Assembly (NCBI GenBank): GCA_023657425.1
Contig: JAGTJW010000001.1
Location: forward strand, 1,550,001 to 1,614,000
DNA: 64,000 nt
Origin: Ideonella sp. WA131b
Lineage (GTDB): Bacteria > Pseudomonadota > Gammaproteobacteria > Burkholderiales > Burkholderiaceae_C
Reading direction: 5' to 3'
The notes under the pieces were generated by a model, which searched no databases, was not told where the DNA came from, and saw only the letters and a program-made list of their open reading frames with translations. Every line of letters starts with the position of its first letter. Position 1 is the stretch's first letter. Shown here piece after piece: positions 16,084 to 24,794 of the stretch. The position numbers were made by a program, and so were the translations under genes.

Positions 16084-17151
16084 ATGAGCAATGTTGTCGA
16101 CCACCTTGCCGAGCTCACGGGCCTGCGCGACCGCGACGTTCTGGACGTGACACTCGTGAGTGCGCTGCGCGATCTGCTGTGCCCGCGCCTGGCGGCCATC
16201 TATCGCGTTGTCGGCGAGGCCCCTGGGCAGCGCTGGATGACGCGCGCGCGCCTGGCCGAAGGCGATGTCTCGGCGCAGACCGACTCGCTGTGGGCCGATC
16301 TGTCGGAGCTGCCGGCGCTGGACGAGCACGCCGACCGTGCGGCCTGCCTGCGCCGGCAGGAGGCCTACACCCTGGCTGCCGGTCCGGGCGGAGCGGCCGC
16401 GCGGGCCTACTTTCCGCTGGCCAACGAGTTCGAGGCCGTCGGCGTGCTGGAGCTGCACACCGACGCGCAACTCCGGCCCGAAGAGGTGCGGCTGGTGGGC
16501 AGCATCCTGCGCATCTACCGCAATTTCCAGGGCCTGCTCGACTACAGCGAGCGCGACACGCTGACCGGCCTGCTCAACCGCAAGACCTTCGACGAGAGCT
16601 TCCTTCGCATGCTGGCCGGTACCGCCGCGTCCAGCACGCAGACGGCCTCGCCCGGCAGCGGCGACGCGAGGCGGCTGGCCGTGCAGGGCAGCGGGCGCGG
16701 GACGGCTTGGCTGGGCGTGATCGACATCGATCACTTCAAGCGCGTCAACGACGGCCACGGCCACCTGATCGGCGACGAGGTGCTGCTGCTGCTGTCGCGC
16801 CTGATGCGGGCCTCCTTCCGCTTCCACGACCACCTCTTCCGCTTCGGCGGCGAGGAGTTCGTGGTGCTCATGCGCTGCGGCACCGATGCCGACGCCAGCG
16901 GGGCGTTCGAGCGGCTGCGAGCCAACGTCGAGCGCTTCGCGTTCCCGCAGGTCGGGCGCATCACGGTCAGCGTGGGCTTTTCTGCGCTGCGCCCCGACGA
17001 CACCCCGTCGGCGGCTTTCGAGCGGGCCGACAAGGCGGTCTACTGGGCCAAGCAGAACGGCCGCAACCAGGTGGCCTTCCACGCCGACCTGGTGGACCGC
17101 GGGCTGCTTGCCGAGGCTTCGCTGGACAACCGGGACGCCGAGCTTTTCTGA
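16084..17151 (+). CDS. Diguanylate cyclase with N-terminal GAF-like sensor region
   Basis: A 355-residue protein predicted to make cyclic di-GMP from two GTP. The N-terminal 150 residues look like a cytosolic GAF-type sensor (YFPLANEFEAVGVLELHTD), with no membrane segments. The GGDEF domain begins near DTLTGLLNRKTFDE and has the active site FRFGGEEFVVL, an intact GGEEF. The inhibitory site RFHD lies at the standard distance before it, so product inhibition is likely. There is an insert of about 30 Ser/Ala/Gly-rich residues early in the catalytic domain. The signal sensed is unknown. Confidence 0.93.
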   Translation: MSNVVDHLAELTGLRDRDVLDVTLVSALRDLLCPRLAAIYRVVGEAPGQRWMTRARLAEGDVSAQTDSLWADLSELPALDEHADRAACLRRQEAYTLAAGPGGAAARAYFPLANEFEAVGVLELHTDAQLRPEEVRLVGSILRIYRNFQGLLDYSERDTLTGLLNRKTFDESFLRMLAGTAASSTQTASPGSGDARRLAVQGSGRGTAWLGVIDIDHFKRVNDGHGHLIGDEVLLLLSRLMRASFRFHDHLFRFGGEEFVVLMRCGTDADASGAFERLRANVERFAFPQVGRITVSVGFSALRPDDTPSAAFERADKAVYWAKQNGRNQVAFHADLVDRGLLAEASLDNRDAELF

Positions 17152-17174
17152 ACGGCCACCGGGAAAACACCCAC

Positions 17175-17205
17175 ATCAAGCGAATGTTTAAAACAAACGT
17201 TTGAT
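17175..17205. promoter_or_regulatory. Candidate TetR operator and promoter region
   Basis: An AT-rich imperfect palindrome with 15-base arms (17175-17189 and 17191-17205; 12 of 15 positions pair) is centred on 17190, 22 bases before the TetR GTG. Its right half contains the perfect CAAACGTTTG. It stands out from the GC-rich surroundings and sits where a self-regulating TetR protein would bind. Which base pairs are contacted is inference. Confidence 0.55.
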
Positions 17206-17226
17206 TTATCGGCTAGAGTCGCTGTC

Positions 17227-17895
17227 GTGAAGCCCGATGCCGACACCGCCGATGCCCGTGCCCGCTTGTTGCACGTGGCCATCCGGTTGTTTGCCCTGCA
17301 GGGTTTTGCCAAGACCTCGACGCGAGAGCTCGCCGAGGCGGCCCAGGTCAACGTGGCCGCCATCAGCTACTACTTCGGCGACAAGGCCGGGCTCTACCGC
17401 GCGGCCTTCCTGGAGCCTATGGATCCCACCGAGGACCTCGCGCGCTTCACCGACCCCGCGCTGCCAATGGCCGACGCGCTCGCCGGCTTCTACGCCGGCT
17501 TCCTGGAGCCGCTGCGCCTCGGCGACGAGGCCCGCCTGTGCACCAAGCTGCACCTGCGCGAGATGCTGGAGAGCACGGGCCTGATCGACAACGGGCTGGC
17601 GCGCACCATCCAGCCGCTGCACGACGCGCTGGTGGCGCTGCTGGTGCGCCACCTGGGCCTGCCTGGCGCGGACGACGAGCTGCTGCGCCTGGCCATCTGC
17701 ATCGAGGGCCTGGGGGTGCAGCTGCACGTGGGCCTGGACATCAACGAGGCCATCGCCCCCGGGGTGAACACCGCGCCCGGTGCCATCGACCGCTGGCACG
17801 GCACCTTGGTGCGTGCGGCGCTGGCCATGGTCGAGGCCGAGGCCGAGCGCCGCGGCCGCAACTTCAGCGAAACCCCCGCACGGAGCTCCCCTTGA
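17227..17895 (+). CDS. TetR-family regulator of the efflux operon (CerR/YbiH-like)
   Basis: A 222-residue repressor-type protein. The N-terminal helix-turn-helix is clear: RLLHVAIRLFALQGFAKTSTRELAEAAQVNVAAISYYFGDKAGLY, here residues 13-57. The C-terminal ligand-binding half resembles the DUF1956 group (CerR/YbiH), which regulate multidrug or toxic-compound exporters. GTG start at 17227. The next gene begins inside its stop codon (TTGA), so it is the first gene of the efflux operon and probably controls its own promoter through the palindrome just upstream. Confidence 0.9.
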   Translation: MKPDADTADARARLLHVAIRLFALQGFAKTSTRELAEAAQVNVAAISYYFGDKAGLYRAAFLEPMDPTEDLARFTDPALPMADALAGFYAGFLEPLRLGDEARLCTKLHLREMLESTGLIDNGLARTIQPLHDALVALLVRHLGLPGADDELLRLAICIEGLGVQLHVGLDINEAIAPGVNTAPGAIDRWHGTLVRAALAMVEAEAERRGRNFSETPARSSP

Positions 17896-19325
17896 ACCGC
17901 CTGTTCATGCCGACACTGCTGGCCGCTGCCGCCCTGGCGGGCTGCGCCAGCAACGCCGGGCCGCCCGTCGGCCCTGTGGCCTTGGCCGCCGACACCCTGG
18001 CCTGGCAGGCTCCCCTGCCGCACGGCGGGCGCAGCGCCGAAGTGGCGGCCTGGTGGCGCGCCTTCGACGACCCGCTGCTGCCCGGGCTGATCGACGCCGC
18101 CCAGGCGGCCAGCCCGTCGCTGGCCTCGGCGCGGGCGCGCATCGAAAGGGCCCGCGCGGCCCTGGCCGCCAGCGACGCGCAGGCCCTGCCGCGGCTCGAT
18201 GCGGTGGCCAGCGGGCAGCGGTCGCGGACCGTGCCCGACGCGCCTGCGACCACCAGCGCCGCGGCCGGCGTGCAGGCGGCCTGGGAGCTGGACCTCTTCG
18301 GCGGCGTGGCCGCCGGCCAGCGCGCCAGCGCCCAGCGCCTGCGTGGTGCCGAGGCCGGCTGGCACGACGCCCGCGTCTCGCTGGCCGCCGACGTGGCCAC
18401 GGCCTACGTCAACCTGCGGGGTTGCGAGGCGCAGCTGCAGCAGGCGCAGGCCGACGCCGTCTCGCGCGAGGCCACGGCGCGGCTGACCGACCAATCCGCC
18501 GCCGCCGGTTTCACGGCCCCGGCCGACGCCGCGCTGGCGCGCGCCGGTGCCGCGCAGGCGCGCAGCCAGGCGCGAGCCCAGCAGGCCCAGTGCGACGTGC
18601 TGATCAAGGGCCTGGTGGAGCTGACCGACCGCCCCGAGCCGGCACTGCGCCGGCAGCTGGCCGCCGCCACCGCGCGGCTGCCGCAGGCCGCGGGCCTGGC
18701 CACGGTGGTGCTGCCGGCGCAGTTGCTGCAGCAGCGCCCCGATCTCGCCGAGGCCAGCGCCGCCGTGATGGCCGCCGCGGCCGATGTGGCGGCCGCCCGT
18801 GCCGACGAGTTGCCGCGTGTCAGCTTTGCCGGCTCGCTGCAGCTGGCCACCTTGCGCAGCGCCAGCGTCAGCAGCAACGGCAGCGTGTGGAGCTTCGGGC
18901 CGCTGCAGCTGAGCCTGCCGCTGTTCGACCGCGGCAGCCGCCGCGCGGCCACCGCCGCGCAGCAGGCCGGCTACGACGAAGCGGTGGCCCAGTTGCAGGG
19001 CAGCGTGCGCCGCGCGCTGCGCGAGGTGGAGTCTGCCCTCGTCAGCCTGGACGCCACGGCCGCGCGCGAGCGCGACGTGAGGGCCGCCGCCGTCGACTTC
19101 GAGGCCTCGCTCACGGCCACCGAGGCGCGCCAGCGCGGCGGCCTGGCCAGCCTGCTGGATCTGGAGGCCGCCCGCCGCAACGCCGTGCAGGCGCGCGGAA
19201 CCCTGATCGAGCTGCAGCGCGAGCGCGCCGCGGCCTGGATCGCCCTGTACCGCAGCCTGGGCGGCGGCTGGACGCCGGCCGACACCGTGCCCACCGTCCG
19301 CGCGCCGCTGACCCCCAACACCTGA
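17892..19325 (+). CDS. Outer-membrane efflux channel, NodT/OprM type lipoprotein
   Basis: A 477-residue TolC-like outer-membrane factor of a tripartite pump. The N-terminus carries a lipoprotein signal with lipobox LAGC, and two repeated efflux domains of long Ala-rich coiled-coils follow. AAWWRAFDDPLLPGLIDAA, the NodT-family opening, is clear. I prefer the TTG at 17892: it has GGAG seven bases upstream and overlaps the TetR stop, whereas the ATG at 17907 lacks a well-placed site. It partners with the next two genes. Confidence 0.9.
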   Translation: MNRLFMPTLLAAAALAGCASNAGPPVGPVALAADTLAWQAPLPHGGRSAEVAAWWRAFDDPLLPGLIDAAQAASPSLASARARIERARAALAASDAQALPRLDAVASGQRSRTVPDAPATTSAAAGVQAAWELDLFGGVAAGQRASAQRLRGAEAGWHDARVSLAADVATAYVNLRGCEAQLQQAQADAVSREATARLTDQSAAAGFTAPADAALARAGAAQARSQARAQQAQCDVLIKGLVELTDRPEPALRRQLAAATARLPQAAGLATVVLPAQLLQQRPDLAEASAAVMAAAADVAAARADELPRVSFAGSLQLATLRSASVSSNGSVWSFGPLQLSLPLFDRGSRRAATAAQQAGYDEAVAQLQGSVRRALREVESALVSLDATAARERDVRAAAVDFEASLTATEARQRGGLASLLDLEAARRNAVQARGTLIELQRERAAAWIALYRSLGGGWTPADTVPTVRAPLTPNT

Positions 19326-19342
19326 TTTCCTCGCACACCACC

Positions 19343-20497
19343 ATGAACACCCCGAGCTTCCTCAGGAAACCCCTCGCGCTGGCCGTGGCCACGCTGCTGC
19401 TGGCCGCTGGCGGCGCCACTACCTTGTTGGTGCACGCCCAGGACGGCAAGGCCCCGGCTGCCGCCGCGCCGCGCCCCGCGCTCACCGTCACGGTGACGAC
19501 GCCGCAGCGCGCGACGGTGGCCACCTCGGTGGCCGCCAACGGCAACATCGCCGCCTGGCAGGAGGCCATCGTGGGCGCCGAGTCCAACGGCATGCGTCTG
19601 GCGGAGGTGCTGGTCAACGTCGGCGACGCCGTGCGCAAGGGCCAGGTGCTGGCGCGTTTCGACACCGCGATGGCCAACGCCGACCTCGCGCAGAGCCGCG
19701 CTGCCGTGGCCGAGGCCGAGGCCAACCTGGCCGAGGCCGCCGCCAATGCCCAGCGCGCCCGTGACCTGCAACCCAGCGGTGCGCTCAGCGCGCAGCAGGT
19801 GGCGCAACTGCTCACCGCCGAGCGCACCGCGCAGGCGCGGCTGGAGGCCGTGAAGGCTGCGCAACAGGTGCAGCAGCTGCGCCTGGAACAGGCCCAGGTG
19901 CTGGCGCCCGACAGCGGCGTCATCAGTGCGCGCAGCGCCACCGTGGGCGCTGTCGTGCCGGCCGGCAGCGAGCTGTTTCGCCTCATCCGCCAGGGCCGGC
20001 TCGAATGGCGCGGCGAAGTCGCCGCGACCGAGCTGGCGCAGATCCGGCGCGGCCAGACCGTCAGCCTCGGCGCCAGCGGCGCCGGCGTGCCCGTCACCGG
20101 CACCGTGCGCCAGGTCGCGCCCACGGTGGACGCGGCGACGCGCAATGCGCTGGTCTATGTCGACCTGCCCGACACCGGCGGGCGACTGAAGGCCGGCATG
20201 TTCGCGCGCGGCGAGTTCGCCACCGGCAGCAGCACCGCGCTGACGCTGCCGCAGGCCGCCGTGCTGCTGCGCGACGGCTTCAGCTATGTGTTTGCGGTGA
20301 GCGCCGACAACCGCGTGGCGCAGATCAAGGTGAGCACCGGACGCCGCAGCGGGGACCGCATCGAGATCCTGCAGGGCCTGGACGACAAGGCCCGCGTCGT
20401 GGCCAGCGGCGGCGGCTTCCTGGCCGACGGCGACACCGTGCGCGTGGTGGCCACGGCGCCCGCGGCGCCCGCCGGCAAGACCACCGCGTCGAAGTAA
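19343..20497 (+). CDS. RND efflux periplasmic adaptor (membrane fusion protein)
   Basis: A 384-residue adaptor linking the RND pump to the outer-membrane channel. It has an N-terminal signal/anchor (PLALAVATLLLAAGGATTLLV), a lipoyl half-motif (VGAESNGMRLAEVLVNVGDAVRKGQVLARFD), a coiled-coil hairpin at about residues 115-175, a second lipoyl half (QVLAPDSGVISARSATVGAVVPAGSELF) and beta-barrel plus membrane-proximal domains. It belongs to the HlyD/AcrA superfamily. The gene lies 17 bases after the channel gene and 21 before the pump. Confidence 0.93.
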   Translation: MNTPSFLRKPLALAVATLLLAAGGATTLLVHAQDGKAPAAAAPRPALTVTVTTPQRATVATSVAANGNIAAWQEAIVGAESNGMRLAEVLVNVGDAVRKGQVLARFDTAMANADLAQSRAAVAEAEANLAEAAANAQRARDLQPSGALSAQQVAQLLTAERTAQARLEAVKAAQQVQQLRLEQAQVLAPDSGVISARSATVGAVVPAGSELFRLIRQGRLEWRGEVAATELAQIRRGQTVSLGASGAGVPVTGTVRQVAPTVDAATRNALVYVDLPDTGGRLKAGMFARGEFATGSSTALTLPQAAVLLRDGFSYVFAVSADNRVAQIKVSTGRRSGDRIEILQGLDDKARVVASGGGFLADGDTVRVVATAPAAPAGKTTASK

Positions 20498-20518
20498 ACC
20501 CCTGCACGAGGCCCCGCC

Positions 20519-23500
20519 ATGAACGTTTCCGCCTGGTGCATCAAGAACCCGATCCCGTCGGTGCTGCTGTTCGTGATGCTCACGCTGGCCGGTCTGCTGG
20601 GCTTCCAGCAGATGAAGATCCAGCAGTTCCCCGACATCGACCTGCCCACCATCAACGTCACGGCCAGCCTGCCCGGCACCGCACCGGCGCAGATGGAGAC
20701 CGAGGTCGCACGCAAGATCGAGAACGCCGTGGCCTCGCTCACCGGCGTGAAGAACATCTACACCAAGGTCCAGGACGGCACGGCCATCGTCACCGTGGAG
20801 TTCCGCCTGGAGAAGAACACGCAGGAGGCCCTGGACGACGTGCGCAGCGCGGTCAGCCGCGTGCGCGCCGACCTGCCGGCCGAGCTGCGCGACCCCGTCA
20901 TCACCAAGCTCGATCTCGCGGGTGCGCCCATCCTCACCTACACGGTGGCCTCCAGCCGCATGGACGACGAGGCGCTGTCCTGGTTCGTCGACAACGAGGT
21001 CACCAAGGCCATGCTGGCGGTGCGCGGCGTGGGTGCCGTCAATCGTGTGGGCGGTGTGGCGCGCGAAGTGCGTGTGGAGCTCGATCCGGCCAAGCTGCTG
21101 GCTTTGGGCATCAGCGCCGCCGATGTGAGCCGCCAGCTGCGCGCCGTGCAGACCGATGCGCCCGGCGGCCGCGCCGACGTGGGCGGCATCGAGCAGAGCG
21201 TGCGCACCATCGCCACCGTGCAGAGCGCCGAGGAGCTGTCGCAGTTGCAGCTGGCCATGCCCGACGGCCGCAGCGTGCGCCTGGCGCAGGTGGCCAGCGT
21301 CAGCGACACCGTGGCCGAGCTGCGCAGCGGGGCGCTCATCAACGGCCAGCCGGCGGTGGCTTTCGAGATCCTGCGCAGCCGCGGTGCCGGCGAGACCGAG
21401 GTCGCCGATGGTGTGCGCGCGTCGCTGGTGACGCTGCGCGCCGAGCATCCCGACATCGTCATCACCGAGGCCTTCAACTTCGTCGAGCCCACGGTCGAGA
21501 ACTTCCACGGCAGCATGGTCCTGCTGCTGGAGGGCGCCATCCTGGCGGTGGTGGTGGTGTGGCTTTTCCTGCGCGACTGGCGCGCCACGCTGGTGGCGGC
21601 CACGGCCCTGCCGCTGTCCATCATTCCGGCCTTCGCGGTGATGCACTACGTGTTCGGCTTCAGCCTGAACGTCGTCACCCTGCTCAGCATGAGCCTGGTG
21701 GTGGGCATCCTGGTCGACGACGCCATCGTCGAGATCGAGAACATCATGCGCCACCTGCGCATGGGCAAGACCCCCTACCAGGCGGCGATGGAAGCGGCCG
21801 ACGAGATCGGCCTGGCCGTGATTGCCACCACCTTCACGCTGATCGCGGTGTTCCTGCCCACGGCCTTCATGGCTGGCGTGCCGGGCAAGTTCTTCGTGCA
21901 GTTCGGCTGGACGGCGGCGATCGCGGTGTTCTTCAGCCTCGTGGTGGCGCGCATGCTCACGCCGATGATGGCGGCCTATATCCTGAAGCCGCCGAAGACG
22001 GAGCACACCGACCCGGCCTGGATGACACGCTACATGGGCTGGGCGGCCTGGTGCCTGAAGCACCGCATCACCACCTCGCTGGCGGCGCTGGCCTTCTTCG
22101 TCGGCAGCTTCGGCCTGGTGCCGCTGCTGCCCACGGGCTTCATCCCGCCCGACGACATCAACCAGACCCAGGTCACCGTCACGCTGCCGCCCGGCAGCAC
22201 CTATGCCCAGACCTTCGCGGCGGCCGAGCAGGCGCGCGCGCTGGTGCAGAAGAGCCCTCATGTGAAGCTGGTGTACACGGCCGTCGGTGGTGGCAGCACC
22301 GGCGCCGACACCTTCACGCCCGGCGCCGGCCTGCCCGAGGTCACGCGCGCCACGCTGACGCTGAACCTCACGCACCGCAGCGAGCGCACCAGCCTGTTCG
22401 GCACCAGCACCAGCAAGCAGGACATCGAGGCCGAGCTGCGCACCTTGCTGGCCGAGCTGCCCGGCGCCCGCGTGAAGGTGGGCTTCGGCGCCAGCGCCGA
22501 GAAGTACGTGCTGGTGCTGGCCGGGGCGGACGGCGCCGTGCTGCAGCAACACGCTGCGGTGGTGGAGAAGGAGCTGCGCACCATCCCCGGCATCGGCGCC
22601 GTGACGAGCTCGTCCAGCCTCGTGCGGCCCGAGCTCATCGTGCGGCCCGACAGCGCCAAGGCCGCCGACCTGGGCGTCACGAGCCAGGCCATCGCCGAGA
22701 CCCTGCGCATCGCCACGGCCGGCGACTACGACCAGAGCCTGCCCAAGCTCAACCTGAGCCAGCGCCAGGTGCCCATCGTCGTGCGCCTGCCGGCGAGCGC
22801 GCGCACCGACCTCGCACTGCTCGAGCGCCTGCCCGTGCCCGGCACGCACGGCCCGGTGATGCTGGGCAACGTGGCCACGCTGGAGCTGGGCAGCGGCCCG
22901 GCCACCATCGACCGCTACAACCGCCAGCGCAACATCAACTTCGAGATCGAGCTCAACCAGCAGCCGCTGGGCGCCGTCAAGGCCGCGGCGCTGGCCCTGC
23001 CCAGCCTGCAGAGTCTGCCCGCGGGCGTGACGCAGACCGAGATCGGCGACGCCGAGGCCATGGGCGAACTGTTCGCCAGCTTCGGCCTGGCCATGCTCAC
23101 CGGCGTGCTCTGCATCTACGTGGTGCTGGTGCTGTTGTTCAAGGACTTCGTGCAGCCGGCCACCATCCTGGGCGCGCTGGTGATGTCGATTCCCGGCGCC
23201 TTCCTGGCCCTGTTCATCACGCACACGGCGATCTCGATGCCCAGCATGATCGGCCTGATCATGCTGATGGGCATCGCCACCAAGAACTCGATCCTGCTGA
23301 TCGACTACGTGATCCTCGCGCGGCGCGACCACGGCCTGGCTCGCTTCGAGGCCGTGCTCGACGCCTGCCACAAGCGGGCGCGCCCCATCGTGATGACCAC
23401 CATCGCCATGGCCGCGGGCATGCTGCCCATCGCCATCGGCCTGGGCACCGACCCGAGCTTCCGCAGCCCCATGGCCATCGTCGTGATCGGCGGCCTCATC

Positions 23501-23644
23501 ACCAGCACCTTCCTGAGCCTGCTCGTGATCCCGGTGATGTTCACGTATGTGGACGACGCCATCCTGAAGCTGCAGCGCCTGTGGCGGCGCGGGCGGCCGG
23601 CGCCGGCTGCGGCTTCGGCCGCCGGCCCGGAGGGCCGGTCGTGA
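20519..23644 (+). CDS. RND-family inner-membrane efflux transporter (AcrB/HAE1-like)
   Basis: A 1041-residue proton-driven exporter with the duplicated layout of 12 transmembrane helices and two large periplasmic loops. It starts MNVSAWCIKNPIPSVLLFVM and shows QFPDIDLPTINV after TM1. The proton-relay pair D400-D401 lies in TM4 (VVGILVDDAIVEIENI). GIATKNSILLIDYV is the matching TM10 region. It forms a trimeric pump with the two preceding gene products. Substrates cannot be read from sequence; drugs, dyes or solvents are usual for this class. Confidence 0.95.
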   Translation: MNVSAWCIKNPIPSVLLFVMLTLAGLLGFQQMKIQQFPDIDLPTINVTASLPGTAPAQMETEVARKIENAVASLTGVKNIYTKVQDGTAIVTVEFRLEKNTQEALDDVRSAVSRVRADLPAELRDPVITKLDLAGAPILTYTVASSRMDDEALSWFVDNEVTKAMLAVRGVGAVNRVGGVAREVRVELDPAKLLALGISAADVSRQLRAVQTDAPGGRADVGGIEQSVRTIATVQSAEELSQLQLAMPDGRSVRLAQVASVSDTVAELRSGALINGQPAVAFEILRSRGAGETEVADGVRASLVTLRAEHPDIVITEAFNFVEPTVENFHGSMVLLLEGAILAVVVVWLFLRDWRATLVAATALPLSIIPAFAVMHYVFGFSLNVVTLLSMSLVVGILVDDAIVEIENIMRHLRMGKTPYQAAMEAADEIGLAVIATTFTLIAVFLPTAFMAGVPGKFFVQFGWTAAIAVFFSLVVARMLTPMMAAYILKPPKTEHTDPAWMTRYMGWAAWCLKHRITTSLAALAFFVGSFGLVPLLPTGFIPPDDINQTQVTVTLPPGSTYAQTFAAAEQARALVQKSPHVKLVYTAVGGGSTGADTFTPGAGLPEVTRATLTLNLTHRSERTSLFGTSTSKQDIEAELRTLLAELPGARVKVGFGASAEKYVLVLAGADGAVLQQHAAVVEKELRTIPGIGAVTSSSSLVRPELIVRPDSAKAADLGVTSQAIAETLRIATAGDYDQSLPKLNLSQRQVPIVVRLPASARTDLALLERLPVPGTHGPVMLGNVATLELGSGPATIDRYNRQRNINFEIELNQQPLGAVKAAALALPSLQSLPAGVTQTEIGDAEAMGELFASFGLAMLTGVLCIYVVLVLLFKDFVQPATILGALVMSIPGAFLALFITHTAISMPSMIGLIMLMGIATKNSILLIDYVILARRDHGLARFEAVLDACHKRARPIVMTTIAMAAGMLPIAIGLGTDPSFRSPMAIVVIGGLITSTFLSLLVIPVMFTYVDDAILKLQRLWRRGRPAPAAASAAGPEGRS

Positions 23645-24594
23645 AGCGGCGGCAATGGCTGCAGGGCGCGGCTGCTCTGGCGCTGGCCGCGCCGCTGGGC
23701 CTGCGCGCCCAAGGCACCGAAGCCGGTGCCTACGACACGCTGGACCTGGACTGGGCCGACACGGCGCGCCAGCGCCCGGTGCCCGTGCGCCTGTACCGAC
23801 CGCGCGCCATGGCGGCCGGCGCGCGGGTGCCGCTGATCGTGTTCTCGCACGGCATCGGCGGCTCGCGGCGCGGCTACACCTGGCTGGGGCGCTTCGTGGC
23901 GGCGCACGGCATCGCCAGCCTGCACCTGCAGCATGTGGGCAGCGACCGCACGCTGTGGAGCGGCGGGCTGTTCTCGCTGGTGGGCCGGCTGCAGGACGCT
24001 GCCCAGGCCGACGAGGCACTGGCGCGCGTGCGCGACTTCCGCTTTGCGCTCGACACGCTGCTGGCCGGCGAGTGGGGCTCGGCCATCGACCCGGCGCGCA
24101 TCGTCGCCGCCGGGCACAGCTACGGTGCCAACACCAGCCTGCTGGTGGCCGGCGCCCAGGTGCCGCAGGCCGGCGAAGCGCTGGCCGACCCGCGCGTGCG
24201 CGCGGCCATCGTCATGAGCGCGCCGCCCTTCTACGGCGAGCCCGAGCCCCGCCGCATCCTGCAGGGCGTGACCGTGCCCACCTTGCACGTGACCTGCACC
24301 GACGACGTCATCCGCATCCCCGGCTACTGGAGCGGCTTCGAAGACCGGTTGCAGGTGTTCGAGGCCACCGGCAGCCCCCGCAAGTGGCTTGCGGTGTTCG
24401 AAGGCGGCTCGCACAGCATCTTCACCGACCGTGCCGGCACGGGCGGCGCGCTGCTCAACCCGCAGGTCAAGCAGGCCACGCGCGAGCTGGCGCTGGCCTT
24501 CGTGCGGGGCGTGTTCGACGACGACTCGGGTGCGCTGACCCAGTGGCCGCGGCGCCACGCGGGCATCCTGGCGCGTTTCGAGGCGGCCGGCTGA
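23641..24594 (+). CDS. Exported alpha/beta hydrolase (dienelactone-hydrolase-like)
   Basis: A 317-residue protein with an N-terminal export signal (MKRRQWLQGAAALALAAPLGLRAQ; the RR-x-W-L pattern could be a Tat signal). The alpha/beta-hydrolase core has the oxyanion region IVFSHGIGGSRRGYTW and the nucleophile elbow AAGHSYGAN. A later Asp (TCTDDVIRIPG) and His (GGSHSIF) could complete the triad. GTG start, overlapping the RND stop (GTGA), so it is part of the efflux operon. Such enzymes cleave esters or lactones; here one may act on a compound related to the pump substrate, which is inference. Confidence 0.85.
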   Translation: MKRRQWLQGAAALALAAPLGLRAQGTEAGAYDTLDLDWADTARQRPVPVRLYRPRAMAAGARVPLIVFSHGIGGSRRGYTWLGRFVAAHGIASLHLQHVGSDRTLWSGGLFSLVGRLQDAAQADEALARVRDFRFALDTLLAGEWGSAIDPARIVAAGHSYGANTSLLVAGAQVPQAGEALADPRVRAAIVMSAPPFYGEPEPRRILQGVTVPTLHVTCTDDVIRIPGYWSGFEDRLQVFEATGSPRKWLAVFEGGSHSIFTDRAGTGGALLNPQVKQATRELALAFVRGVFDDDSGALTQWPRRHAGILARFEAAG

Positions 24595-24794
24595 GCGAGG
24601 GCAGGCTTCCCCGACCGCTCCTGGGCTCTCTGGTTCTCGAAGCAGGCGATGGGCTTGGGCGATTCGGCGCCTGGAGCCGGGCTGCCAAGCAAACGCCGCA
24701 ACAGGGCGCGGCAGCTGCGGGCCGCCGGGCGCCGATTCGCGAGAATCGGGCGTGCGAGCGCGTCGCCAGCGGTCGCCGTGAACCGGGGAGAAGA

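Noticed and set aside
18971-24019. A 1682-codon open frame on the minus strand
   Set aside because: It lies opposite the channel, adaptor and RND genes, has shadow-type His/Gln/Arg-rich composition and no domains; it is a high-GC antisense artefact.
24732-24749. Hairpin CCGATTC-GCGA-GAATCGG before mod 1
   Set aside because: The 7-base stem is suggestive of an operator, but there is no promoter context or second copy to support a call.
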